This document shows positions 8,760 through 15,608 of a DNA stretch of 64,000 nt, one piece after another; position 1 is the first letter of the stretch, and every line of letters starts with the position of its first letter. The DNA comes from Pedobacter sp. GTDB taxonomy: Bacteria > Bacteroidota > Bacteroidia > Sphingobacteriales > Sphingobacteriaceae. A program made the position numbers and the translations under genes. The stretch spans positions 1 through 64,000 of the forward strand of contig JACMND010000031.1 of NCBI GenBank assembly GCA_014378705.1, given 5' to 3'. The notes beneath the pieces are model-generated. The model was given only the letters and a program-made list of their open reading frames with translations. It had not been told where the DNA came from and did no database searches.

Positions 8760-11700
8760 ATGAACTACAAGAGAAAATGGGATAAAGGTATTTTGATGCT
8801 GGTTTTTTGCTGGATAACGAGTATGGCTTGTGCACAGCAAAAAGTGGTTTGGAAAATAGGCGAGGATGATCACAAAAGTCTGGGAATGGCATTGGCACCA
8901 TCAAATTATACCCGTTTTTTAGAAAGTGATTTTGGATGGGAAGACAAGTTTTATCTGATTGGTTTTTCTAAACCTGAAACAGACTGGCCGTATGCTTTAC
9001 CTGGCCCAATAGATGAATGGGGAGGTACAGGAAATACGTCAGGTATTCGATCGCAGGTTCTAAATATTCTTTTTTCCCTGGCAGCTAAGCCGAATAATAG
9101 CAGTAGTAATTTGGTGATCAATCTTTTAGGATACAATGGTAGTCTGCCACCATTGGTTAAAGTGGTGGTTAATGGAAAACCTACTATAGTTCAACTGCCT
9201 AAAAGAGAGAAAGATGACGTTCTTAACGGTGATTTGGCCGGTGCAAAAGGTTATAAACTAAACGTCCCTCTTAAGGATTGGTTGCAAACCGGAGGAAATG
9301 AAATTCAGTTAACTTCTCTTGATGGTTCATGGCTGGTATTTGACCAGGTTAAACTGGAAGGCCCGCAGGGTCTAAAATTAATTATTCCAGGCGATGTGTA
9401 TATCCGAAAGGTAAAGGCAGCTTCCTACGAATTAAGGGAAGTAGGTAAATATTTTCAGCCTTTACTATTAGATGTGCAGCACCTTCGCGGAAAACCTAAG
9501 CTTACTGTGAAACTGGACGGGAAACTGATTTTTGCAGAAACACTGGATTCTGCGAGATATGAATTTGAAGTTCCAATGCCTGCCGTCACCAAAGTAAAAA
9601 ATAGTCGCTATGAAATTTTTAGCAATGGTAGCTCCATTGAAATGGGCGAAGTTAAGCGGTCGCCGGGTAAAGTTTACACTGCGGCAGATTATGTAGATAC
9701 AAAGCTGGGTTCAGCGCACTCAAGGTGGATGATTGCCCCGGGACCGTGGATGCCTTTTGGTATGGTGAAATTAAGTCCCGATAACCAAAACTCTGGATGG
9801 ATGGGTGGATATGACCCCACTTTTGAAAGCATAGGAACCTTTAGTCACATTCATGAGTGGACGATGGCAGGTTTGGGTATAATGCCAACAAGTGGCCCCT
9901 TAAAGATTGAAGTGGGTGACCAGCGTAGTTCAGGTATTGGTTACCGATCAGCAATTGATAAATATTCTGAAGAAACTTCTTTGGGATTGTATCAAGTTAG
10001 GTTAACGGATTATGGGATTAAAGCAGAACTGACGGCAACAACTCGTGCAAGTTTTCAACGCTATACCTATCCAAAAGCAGAAAACTCCAGGATAATGATT
10101 GATTTAAAGATACCTGCAGAATATAGCTATGAACTGAAAAATGTAACCCTGAAAAAGATAAGCGATTACCGGATTGAAGGCTCAAGTAAACAATTCACAA
10201 AAGATGCCTGGTCTGGGGGAGTAAATCAGGATTATACGGTCCATTTTGTGATGGAATTTGACCGTCCGATTAAAAAATTCGGAACCTGGGTTAATGGATA
10301 CATTCGCCAATCAGATATTTCAGCTGCTGAAAATCCAAAAAGTGCAGGGGCCTTTGTAGAATTTGATACCAGGGAAAATGAGTCTGTACAGGTTAGAACT
10401 GGAATTTCATTGGTTAGTTTAGACAATGCAGCAGAAAATTTAGCTGTAGAAATTACCAAACCTTTTGGCTGGAGCTTTGAGAAAGTTGTGCAATCACAGA
10501 AGGATACCTGGAATAAATTACTTGGACGCCTCGAAATAAACAGCAATGACCGCAGGGAAAAAATGCGATTTTACAGCAACATGTTCCGGGCACTTGCAAG
10601 TCGCAATACCTGGAGCGATGTAAATGGAAACTGGGTGGATGCCAGCAAAAAAGTACAGCAGCTACAAGACCCTGAAGCTTTAGCAATGGGTTGTGATGCT
10701 TTCTGGAATACCTTTTGGAATCTAAATCAATTTTGGAATTTAGCAACCCCAGAATGGTCTTCTAAATGGGTAAAATCACAGTTGGCAATGTATGATGCCA
10801 ATGGTTGGCTATCAAAAGGACCAGCAGGGATGAACTACGTACCCGTAATGGTTGCTGAACATGAGATTCCTTTGATCGTAGGTGCATATCAAATGGGAAT
10901 CCGTGATTTCGATGCAGAGAAGGCTTTTGAAGCGGTACATAAAATGCAGACAACCCCAGCACAAAAGGTGGGTACCGCCGGATATGCAGGTAACGAAGAT
11001 TTGGAATCTTATCTGAAATACAAATATGTGCCTTATGATAAAGGACGCTTTTCAAATACACTTGAATATGCTTACGACGACTGGACCGTTGCTCAGTTTG
11101 CAAAATCATTGGGTAAAATCAACGTTTACAATGAATTTAAAGAGCGCTCAGGTTACTGGAAAAATGTAATTGATAAAACCTCGGGTTATGCACGAATGAA
11201 AAAATCCGATGGCTCCTGGTTCCCAGATTTTGATCCTTTTAAATCTGGTGCAAATAAACAGTACGTTGAAGGAAACGCATGGCAGTTAACTTATTTCGTG
11301 CCACAGGATATCCCTGAATTAGCAAATGAGATTGGCGTAAAGCGTTTCACAGACCGTCTTTCCTGGGGATTTGCAGAAAGTTTTAAGCTTCGGTTCAATG
11401 CCCCTGGTGATCAGTATTGGGATTATCCCGTTATTCAGGGCAACCAGCAATCCATGCACTTTGCGTTTTTATTTAACTGGGTTAAAAAGCCCTGGTTAAC
11501 GCAACATTGGAGCCGCTCCATTATGGATCGTTTTTATGGTTATGGTGTGGCTAATGCTTATCTGGGTGATGAGGATCAGGGACAAATGAGTAGCTGGTTT
11601 ATTATGAATGCAATCGGTCTGTTTCAAACAGATGGGGGCGCAAGTGCAAATCCGATTTATGAAATTGGAAGTCCAATTTTTGAGAAGGTCACGATTAATT

Positions 11701-11918
11701 TAAATGAATTATATGGCAGAGGGAAAAGTTTTACAATTGAAGCGTCCGATGTATCCAGAAGTAATAAGTATGTGCAAAGTGCAACCTTAAATGGTAAACC
11801 ATTGGAATCTTTCTGGTTTCCAGCGGCTGAGTTACTGAAAGGTGGTAAATTAGTATTGGAAATGGGTGCCGAGCCAAATAAAAACTGGGGAATTAAAAAT
11901 CCCCCTGTTGCACAATAA
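8760..11918 (+). CDS. GH92 family alpha-mannosidase-like protein with N-terminal lyase-type domain
   Basis: This 1052-residue protein has a signal peptide ending near residue 25 (CAQQ). Residues about 28-210 (VWKIGEDD, DWPYALPGPIDEWGG, WLVFDQVKLEGP) resemble the carbohydrate-binding domain found in PL4 rhamnogalacturonan lyases. The GH92 catalytic region runs from about residue 306 (YTAADYVDTKLG) to the end. The usual GH92 C-terminal aspartates are present in GDEDQGQMSSWF (D937, D939). The position that is normally Glu in the GNEP motif reads GNQQ, with Gln at 896. GH92 enzymes are calcium-dependent exo-acting alpha-mannosidases, usually periplasmic or surface. Family membership is certain; ordinary mannosidase activity is uncertain because of the Gln. 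Confidence 0.92.
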   Translation: MNYKRKWDKGILMLVFCWITSMACAQQKVVWKIGEDDHKSLGMALAPSNYTRFLESDFGWEDKFYLIGFSKPETDWPYALPGPIDEWGGTGNTSGIRSQVLNILFSLAAKPNNSSSNLVINLLGYNGSLPPLVKVVVNGKPTIVQLPKREKDDVLNGDLAGAKGYKLNVPLKDWLQTGGNEIQLTSLDGSWLVFDQVKLEGPQGLKLIIPGDVYIRKVKAASYELREVGKYFQPLLLDVQHLRGKPKLTVKLDGKLIFAETLDSARYEFEVPMPAVTKVKNSRYEIFSNGSSIEMGEVKRSPGKVYTAADYVDTKLGSAHSRWMIAPGPWMPFGMVKLSPDNQNSGWMGGYDPTFESIGTFSHIHEWTMAGLGIMPTSGPLKIEVGDQRSSGIGYRSAIDKYSEETSLGLYQVRLTDYGIKAELTATTRASFQRYTYPKAENSRIMIDLKIPAEYSYELKNVTLKKISDYRIEGSSKQFTKDAWSGGVNQDYTVHFVMEFDRPIKKFGTWVNGYIRQSDISAAENPKSAGAFVEFDTRENESVQVRTGISLVSLDNAAENLAVEITKPFGWSFEKVVQSQKDTWNKLLGRLEINSNDRREKMRFYSNMFRALASRNTWSDVNGNWVDASKKVQQLQDPEALAMGCDAFWNTFWNLNQFWNLATPEWSSKWVKSQLAMYDANGWLSKGPAGMNYVPVMVAEHEIPLIVGAYQMGIRDFDAEKAFEAVHKMQTTPAQKVGTAGYAGNEDLESYLKYKYVPYDKGRFSNTLEYAYDDWTVAQFAKSLGKINVYNEFKERSGYWKNVIDKTSGYARMKKSDGSWFPDFDPFKSGANKQYVEGNAWQLTYFVPQDIPELANEIGVKRFTDRLSWGFAESFKLRFNAPGDQYWDYPVIQGNQQSMHFAFLFNWVKKPWLTQHWSRSIMDRFYGYGVANAYLGDEDQGQMSSWFIMNAIGLFQTDGGASANPIYEIGSPIFEKVTINLNELYGRGKSFTIEASDVSRSNKYVQSATLNGKPLESFWFPAAELLKGGKLVLEMGAEPNKNWGIKNPPVAQ

Positions 11919-12006
11919 ACATTTATTGAAATAGCGGAAAGGAGATTCTGAGGTAATTGATTAAGTTCTGATTATCCAATCGGATCGGCGAAGCAAACAG
12001 AAATAA

Positions 12007-12041
12007 ACCGTATCTACCGTATCTACCGTATCTACCGTATT
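12007..12041. repeat. Four-copy 9-bp tandem repeat (ACCGTATCT)
   Basis: Three exact copies of ACCGTATCT begin at 12007, 12016 and 12025, followed by a partial fourth copy at 12034. The array lies in the 146-base gap between the GH92 stop and the truncated propeller gene. It may be a slippage-prone microsatellite; no function is evident. Confidence 0.85.
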
Positions 12042-12064
12042 AGAAACAAAACCTTAAATATCAA

Positions 12065-12451
12065 TCAATTTGCTGAAAAATAATGGTGTTTAATGAGGGG
12101 GAATGTTTTACCAGCTGGACGGAAAGAAAGCTTACCCGCCGTTCGGGCATCATACCGAATAATACCTTCGTTTGAAACAAGCCCCATGTTGCCCTTTCTA
12201 TCTTGCTTGATAGTAAAAACGGACGTGGTAGGGCTGTGGGAGGTAATTACCTCTTTAATTTCGGACCTGGTATTTTTTTTTATGAGGCCTGTTTTGTTTT
12301 GTCCTTTACAGAAAGTGAAAAAAATAAATATTAAGAACAAAGTACAGACGGGAAGGTATTTTTTCGTTTTTCTTTTTAAAAACCTTAAAAAACTTAAAAG
12401 CTTTTGTGGAGTTTGAAATTTTTCAACATCCGCTATTTGTGGGTATGGCAT
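12065..12451 (-). pseudogene. Truncated beta-propeller sensor-like lipoprotein remnant
   Basis: The frame encodes about 128 residues. Near residue 31-48 it has a signal-peptide-like KKYLPVCTLFLIFIFFTFC with a possible lipobox. Then comes SVFTIKQDRKGN, and GLVSNEGIIRYD, which matches the first blade of two-component-type propeller (Reg_prop) proteins. After RYD the expected repeats stop, and about 30 unrelated residues lead to a stop codon. The signal peptide does not begin at the available ATG (12451), so the start is also doubtful. It overlaps the end of the BNR-repeat gene by 29 bases on the same strand. I read it as the 5' fragment of a once longer propeller protein; a short expressed lipoprotein cannot be excluded. 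Confidence 0.5.
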
Positions 12452-13559
12452 AAATCACATTGCCTGAAACAGATAAATTGAAGACCTTGTTTTCGACAGA
12501 AGGAAGTAATAGTTTCCATGTTTTCCCCTTGTCTGATGATCTGAAAATGCCGGCAGGGTGACCACAAAAAAAGAATTCACCAACCTGAATAATTGAGGCA
12601 ATGGAGGCTTGCACCGGAAGGCGAGCATCAAAAAGCTGCCAGCTTGAGGCAACGGAGACTTGCGCAGGAAGGCCGGCATCAATGGGCTGCCAGGTTTTAC
12701 CGCCGTCGTAGGAAGTTCGTACCCTTCTGGCCTTCGATGCTGTATTGAAAGTGATAGCAGCAAATCCACCTTTGATGTGTTCTATAGCGATGCCAACACC
12801 GCCCTCCTTAATCACCCACTTCCAGTTTTCACCATCATCGGTCGATCTTAATATCCCCTCTTGGCCGGTCGCCAGCAGTACACCGTTTGACTCGACCATT
12901 TTCATTACCCAGCCTCCAGTACGGAGAGGTTTCCAGGTCTTTCCACTATTAGTGGATTTAAAAAGGCGGTTGTTAGAGCCGATGAAAACGGTGCCTCCGG
13001 CAGTTTCAAAAATGGTGCGAACCTCTTTCCCTTGAAAATTCGTGTACTTAGGTTGCCATGCACTCCTTCCCTTTATTTTCTGTAAAAATTGCCCATCGTA
13101 ATTGTATGCAAAGATCCCGGCCTTACCGGGGGCAATGCTTCTCCGTTTGTCAGGGAAAATTTCTTTTTTCCAAAAAGGTGTTCTGGAATTCGGTTCAGCG
13201 TGATATATCCCATTTCCAGCACGTAAATAGAGCCCACGATCATTTGCAAAGAAGCCATCTCTCTGCACACCTTCTCCCTTCAAATTTTCAGGCAGTCCCT
13301 GGCTAATGTCCTTCCATGTTTGTCCGCCATCATTAGATTTAAAAACGATGTTTACAAGCTCTGACTTATTTATATTTACTTTGACAACCGGGACTTTTGC
13401 GAATGGATTTTTCAACGACTTATCACGACGCGTCACGCCTGTAAATGATTTAGTCCCTTCGGTTGTTTTCTCCCCTGCTTCCTTTTCTTTTAGTACAAAA
13501 GACTTTAGTAGAAATAATACGATGAAGATAGCTGGAACAAACACTAATGATTTTTTCAT
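12423..13559 (-). CDS. Exported BNR/Asp-box repeat protein
   Basis: The start is set at 13559, where a hydrophobic leader begins (MKKSLVFVPAIFIVLFLLKSFVL). Longer versions run into the divergent gene. The 378-residue product carries repeated Asp-box motifs of the SxDxGxTW type (SNDGGQTW, STNSGKTW, STDDGENW, SYDGGKTW, SSDKGKTW), as in sialidases, Ycf48-like and sortilin-like beta-propellers. No sialidase RIP/FRIP motif or catalytic Tyr/Glu set is obvious, so enzymatic activity is not claimed. Toward the C-terminus a 17-residue segment (LPAQVSVAS... / LPVQASIAS...) is duplicated. It is divergent from the membrane winged-helix regulator, 120 bases away, which makes a regulator-target or sensor-partner relation plausible. 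Confidence 0.75.
   Translation of the reverse strand: MKKSLVFVPAIFIVLFLLKSFVLKEKEAGEKTTEGTKSFTGVTRRDKSLKNPFAKVPVVKVNINKSELVNIVFKSNDGGQTWKDISQGLPENLKGEGVQRDGFFANDRGLYLRAGNGIYHAEPNSRTPFWKKEIFPDKRRSIAPGKAGIFAYNYDGQFLQKIKGRSAWQPKYTNFQGKEVRTIFETAGGTVFIGSNNRLFKSTNSGKTWKPLRTGGWVMKMVESNGVLLATGQEGILRSTDDGENWKWVIKEGGVGIAIEHIKGGFAAITFNTASKARRVRTSYDGGKTWQPIDAGLPAQVSVASSWQLFDARLPVQASIASIIQVGEFFFCGHPAGIFRSSDKGKTWKLLLPSVENKVFNLSVSGNVIYAIPTNSGC
12595..12696. repeat. Imperfect 51-bp tandem duplication inside the BNR-repeat gene
   Basis: Two adjacent 51-base units (12595-12645 and 12646-12696) share most bases, both starting GAGGCAA and both containing GCATCAA then GCTGCCAG. Being a multiple of three, the duplication keeps the frame and repeats 17 residues between two Asp-box blades. 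Confidence 0.85.
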
Positions 13560-13679
13560 TTTTTTAAATTTAAAGTGAAACATATCTAGTTCATTCAACG
13601 AAATTACCTGGTATTTTTTAGCCTGAGCAATTAGAATTGTAAATAAAATTGTAAACTTTGTAAATAAAATCTCAATACT

Positions 13680-14570
13680 ATGCCTGATAGCCGAAATCTC
13701 CTCTCCGGGAAACGCAAGTACCTGTGCGGAATATTGCTGCTTCTGTTTATATCTGTAATCTGTGCGGCTTTCAGTATAACCGGCAATGATGATTTTGATA
13801 TCGCCAGAAGGGAAGTTTTGCTCCGCAGGATCGGACATGAACTACTCTTACAGTCGGGCGACAGTACATCAAGGGTGCTTCCGGTAAAAAAGATCGCAGA
13901 AGATGAATACCAGATCAGGTTTGAGAAAAATCTTACTTTTCAACCGGACTCCCTGGTGAATATCACTGGGCGTTTGTTAGCCAAAGATCCGCTCGCACGT
14001 GATTATGTTGTTACCGTTTTGAACTGTGGCAACTCAAGTGTAGCCTATGGATACGCTATATCCAAAAATAAAAAAGATGATATTGTAGCATGCATAGGAA
14101 GAGAGCAACCCAGAGCATGTTACATGATTAGCATTAAATTTAAACCGACAGACATAAATACAACAAAGAATGGATATCTTTTAGGTAGCCTGCCAGTTTT
14201 AGTATTTGTTGGTTTCATTTTTTTAAGATATGTTAAACCTCGGAGAGCTTTATCTAACAGTCAGTCTGCCGGGATATTCACTTTTGGCATGGTCTTGTTT
14301 GATGCACAGGAACGGCAGCTAATAATAAATAAAAAGACCATAGACCTGACCGGAACTGAAACGCGTCTACTGCTCATTTTCGCGTTGTCTCCGAACGAAA
14401 CAATAGAGAGAAGCCGACTGCAAAAAGAGATATGGGAAGATGAAGGTATTATTGTGGGGCGTAGTCTGGATATGTTCATATCAAAACTTAGAAAAAAATT
14501 GGAATTTGATCCGAACAGCAAAATTGTTGTTGTACGCGGCAAAGGTTATAAGCTTGAAATTAGCTCTTAA
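13680..14570 (+). CDS. Membrane-anchored winged-helix one-component regulator
   Basis: The 296-residue protein has a transmembrane helix at about 13-33, a periplasmic domain of about 130 residues with three cysteines (C116, C138, C147), a second helix at about 167-184, and a C-terminal OmpR/PhoB-type winged helix at about 200-295 (LTGTETRLLLIFALSPNE, then a GRSLDMFISKLRKKL recognition region, then VRGKGYKL). This order puts the DNA-binding domain in the cytoplasm behind a periplasmic sensor, similar in principle to ToxR/CadC but with the domain order reversed. No receiver domain is present, so phosphorylation is unlikely. It is divergent from the exported BNR protein and may sense something in the envelope and control that gene. 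Ligand and targets are unknown. Confidence 0.8.
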   Translation: MPDSRNLLSGKRKYLCGILLLLFISVICAAFSITGNDDFDIARREVLLRRIGHELLLQSGDSTSRVLPVKKIAEDEYQIRFEKNLTFQPDSLVNITGRLLAKDPLARDYVVTVLNCGNSSVAYGYAISKNKKDDIVACIGREQPRACYMISIKFKPTDINTTKNGYLLGSLPVLVFVGFIFLRYVKPRRALSNSQSAGIFTFGMVLFDAQERQLIINKKTIDLTGTETRLLLIFALSPNETIERSRLQKEIWEDEGIIVGRSLDMFISKLRKKLEFDPNSKIVVVRGKGYKLEISS

Positions 14571-14740
14571 GAAGAATCTCCTAGCCTAAAACTGATCTTA
14601 TTAGACTTCAATCTGGCATTTGTAAGACTTTTTCGTGAACTACTAATACGGTATCATTAAAGTATTATCCTTATCAGAGGTCGAACCAAAAACGACGTTT
14701 TCCAATCGATTAAGCCACATTAAATATTCACTAAAAACTA

Positions 14741-14770
14741 AAACCCTCTCTACGCAATGTGAGAGGGTTT
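14741..14770 (-). terminator. Intrinsic terminator after tRNA-Leu
   Basis: A perfect 10-bp stem (14741-14750 with 14761-14770, AAACCCTCTC / GAGAGGGTTT) starts two bases past the tRNA-Leu 3' end. On the minus strand it is followed by TAGTTTTTAG. Confidence 0.85.
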
Positions 14771-14771
14771 G

Positions 14772-14857
14772 TACTCGGAGCGGGAATCGAACCCGCACTC
14801 GCTTTAGGGCGAACAGGATTTTAAGTCCTGCGTGTCTACCAGTTCCACCATCCGAGC
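14772..14857 (-). tRNA. tRNA-Leu (anticodon UAA)
   Basis: The 86-base cloverleaf has acceptor strands GCTCGGA and TCCGAGT, an anticodon stem CAGGA/TCCTG around loop CTTAAAA (anticodon TAA), a long variable arm as expected for leucine, and a T-arm with GGTTCGATTCC. CCA is not encoded. It lies 57 bases after tRNA-Gly on the same strand and is followed at once by a terminator. Confidence 0.95.
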
Positions 14858-14885
14858 GTGGAAATTTTACTATTACAAACAAAAA

Positions 14886-14905
14886 TTCCCTCTTAAAAGG
14901 AGGGA
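14886..14905 (-). terminator. Hairpin terminator between tRNA-Gly and tRNA-Leu
   Basis: A 6-bp stem (TCCCTC at 14887-14892 with GAGGGA at 14900-14905) is followed on the minus strand by ATTTTTG. It lies 10 bases past the tRNA-Gly 3' end. It may end the tRNA-Gly transcript or be partly read through into tRNA-Leu. Confidence 0.65.
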
Positions 14906-14914
14906 GTTTAGTTT

Positions 14915-14990
<76 letters not shown>

Positions 14991-15002
14991 ATTTTGGTGT
15001 TG

Positions 15003-15010
15003 CAAATATA
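15003..15010 (-). promoter_or_regulatory. -7 promoter box upstream of tRNA-Gly
   Basis: On the minus strand this reads TATATTTG, a perfect match to the Bacteroidota -7 consensus TAnnTTTG, 12 bases before the tRNA-Gly 5' end. Transcription would start about five to eight bases before the mature tRNA. Confidence 0.6.
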
Positions 15011-15055
15011 TATAGAAATGGTTCCCTGTCAAGCAATATTTTACTTTTTTAAATA

Positions 15056-15556
15056 TCAGGCTAAGTGATTGTCTTTCAGGAGATCTATGATAAGATCTCT
15101 TTCAAAACCTTTATAAGCAGCAAATTGCGTAAGCTTATAATGCTTCTTAAATGCATCTTTTTCTTGTAATAAAGCAGACTTTTTTGTTAATATCTGTAGC
15201 AGTTTATTTAGATAGTCCTCATCATCAATTTTTGACAATGATTTATGAATAAGCTTATCAATAACTTTTTTTTGTTTGAGTGCCTGCTTAATCTTCAATT
15301 TTCCCCAGCCTTTTATTCTGAACTTTCCAAGAGTAAAAGCAAGGGCAAAACGTTCTTCATTTATAAAATTATTCTCAATTAATTTTGTAATAATTTGTTC
15401 AGTATCAGATTGGTGCAAACCCCATTCGTATAACTTATTTCGCACTTCTTGCTGCGATCTTTCCTGGTAAACGCAATAGCCTTCCGCTTTTAATGCGGCC
15501 TGTTCTTTGGTATAAATTTTAGGTTTGATGTCTATGTTTAGCATCGTTTTAAGCAA
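15056..15556 (-). CDS. recX: Regulatory protein RecX
   Basis: This 166-residue protein has the RecX three-helix repeat pattern: CVYQERSQQEVRNKLYEWG early on, FINEERFALAFTLGKFRIKGWGKLKIKQALKQK in the middle (motifs split here by family convention), and YKGFERDLIIDLL at the end. RecX binds RecA filaments and limits recombinase activity. A second ATG at 15544 (MLNIDIK) is an alternative start. No recA lies beside it here, as is common in Bacteroidota. Length and motifs fit the family well. Confidence 0.88.
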   Translation of the reverse strand: MLKTMLNIDIKPKIYTKEQAALKAEGYCVYQERSQQEVRNKLYEWGLHQSDTEQIITKLIENNFINEERFALAFTLGKFRIKGWGKLKIKQALKQKKVIDKLIHKSLSKIDDEDYLNKLLQILTKKSALLQEKDAFKKHYKLTQFAAYKGFERDLIIDLLKDNHLA

Positions 15557-15608
15557 TTTTATAAATAAATCACTGCAATCTTAATAATTTATTGAAATTA
15601 GTGAAATA

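Noticed and set aside
12093..12416. Plus-strand frame of 107 residues over the propeller remnant
   Set aside because: It mirrors the minus-strand frame, which has a recognisable propeller motif and signal peptide; the plus frame has no family features.
13560..13838. N-terminal extension of the BNR protein into the divergent gene
   Set aside because: It would overlap the wHTH regulator's start; the hydrophobic leader at 13559 is the natural beginning.
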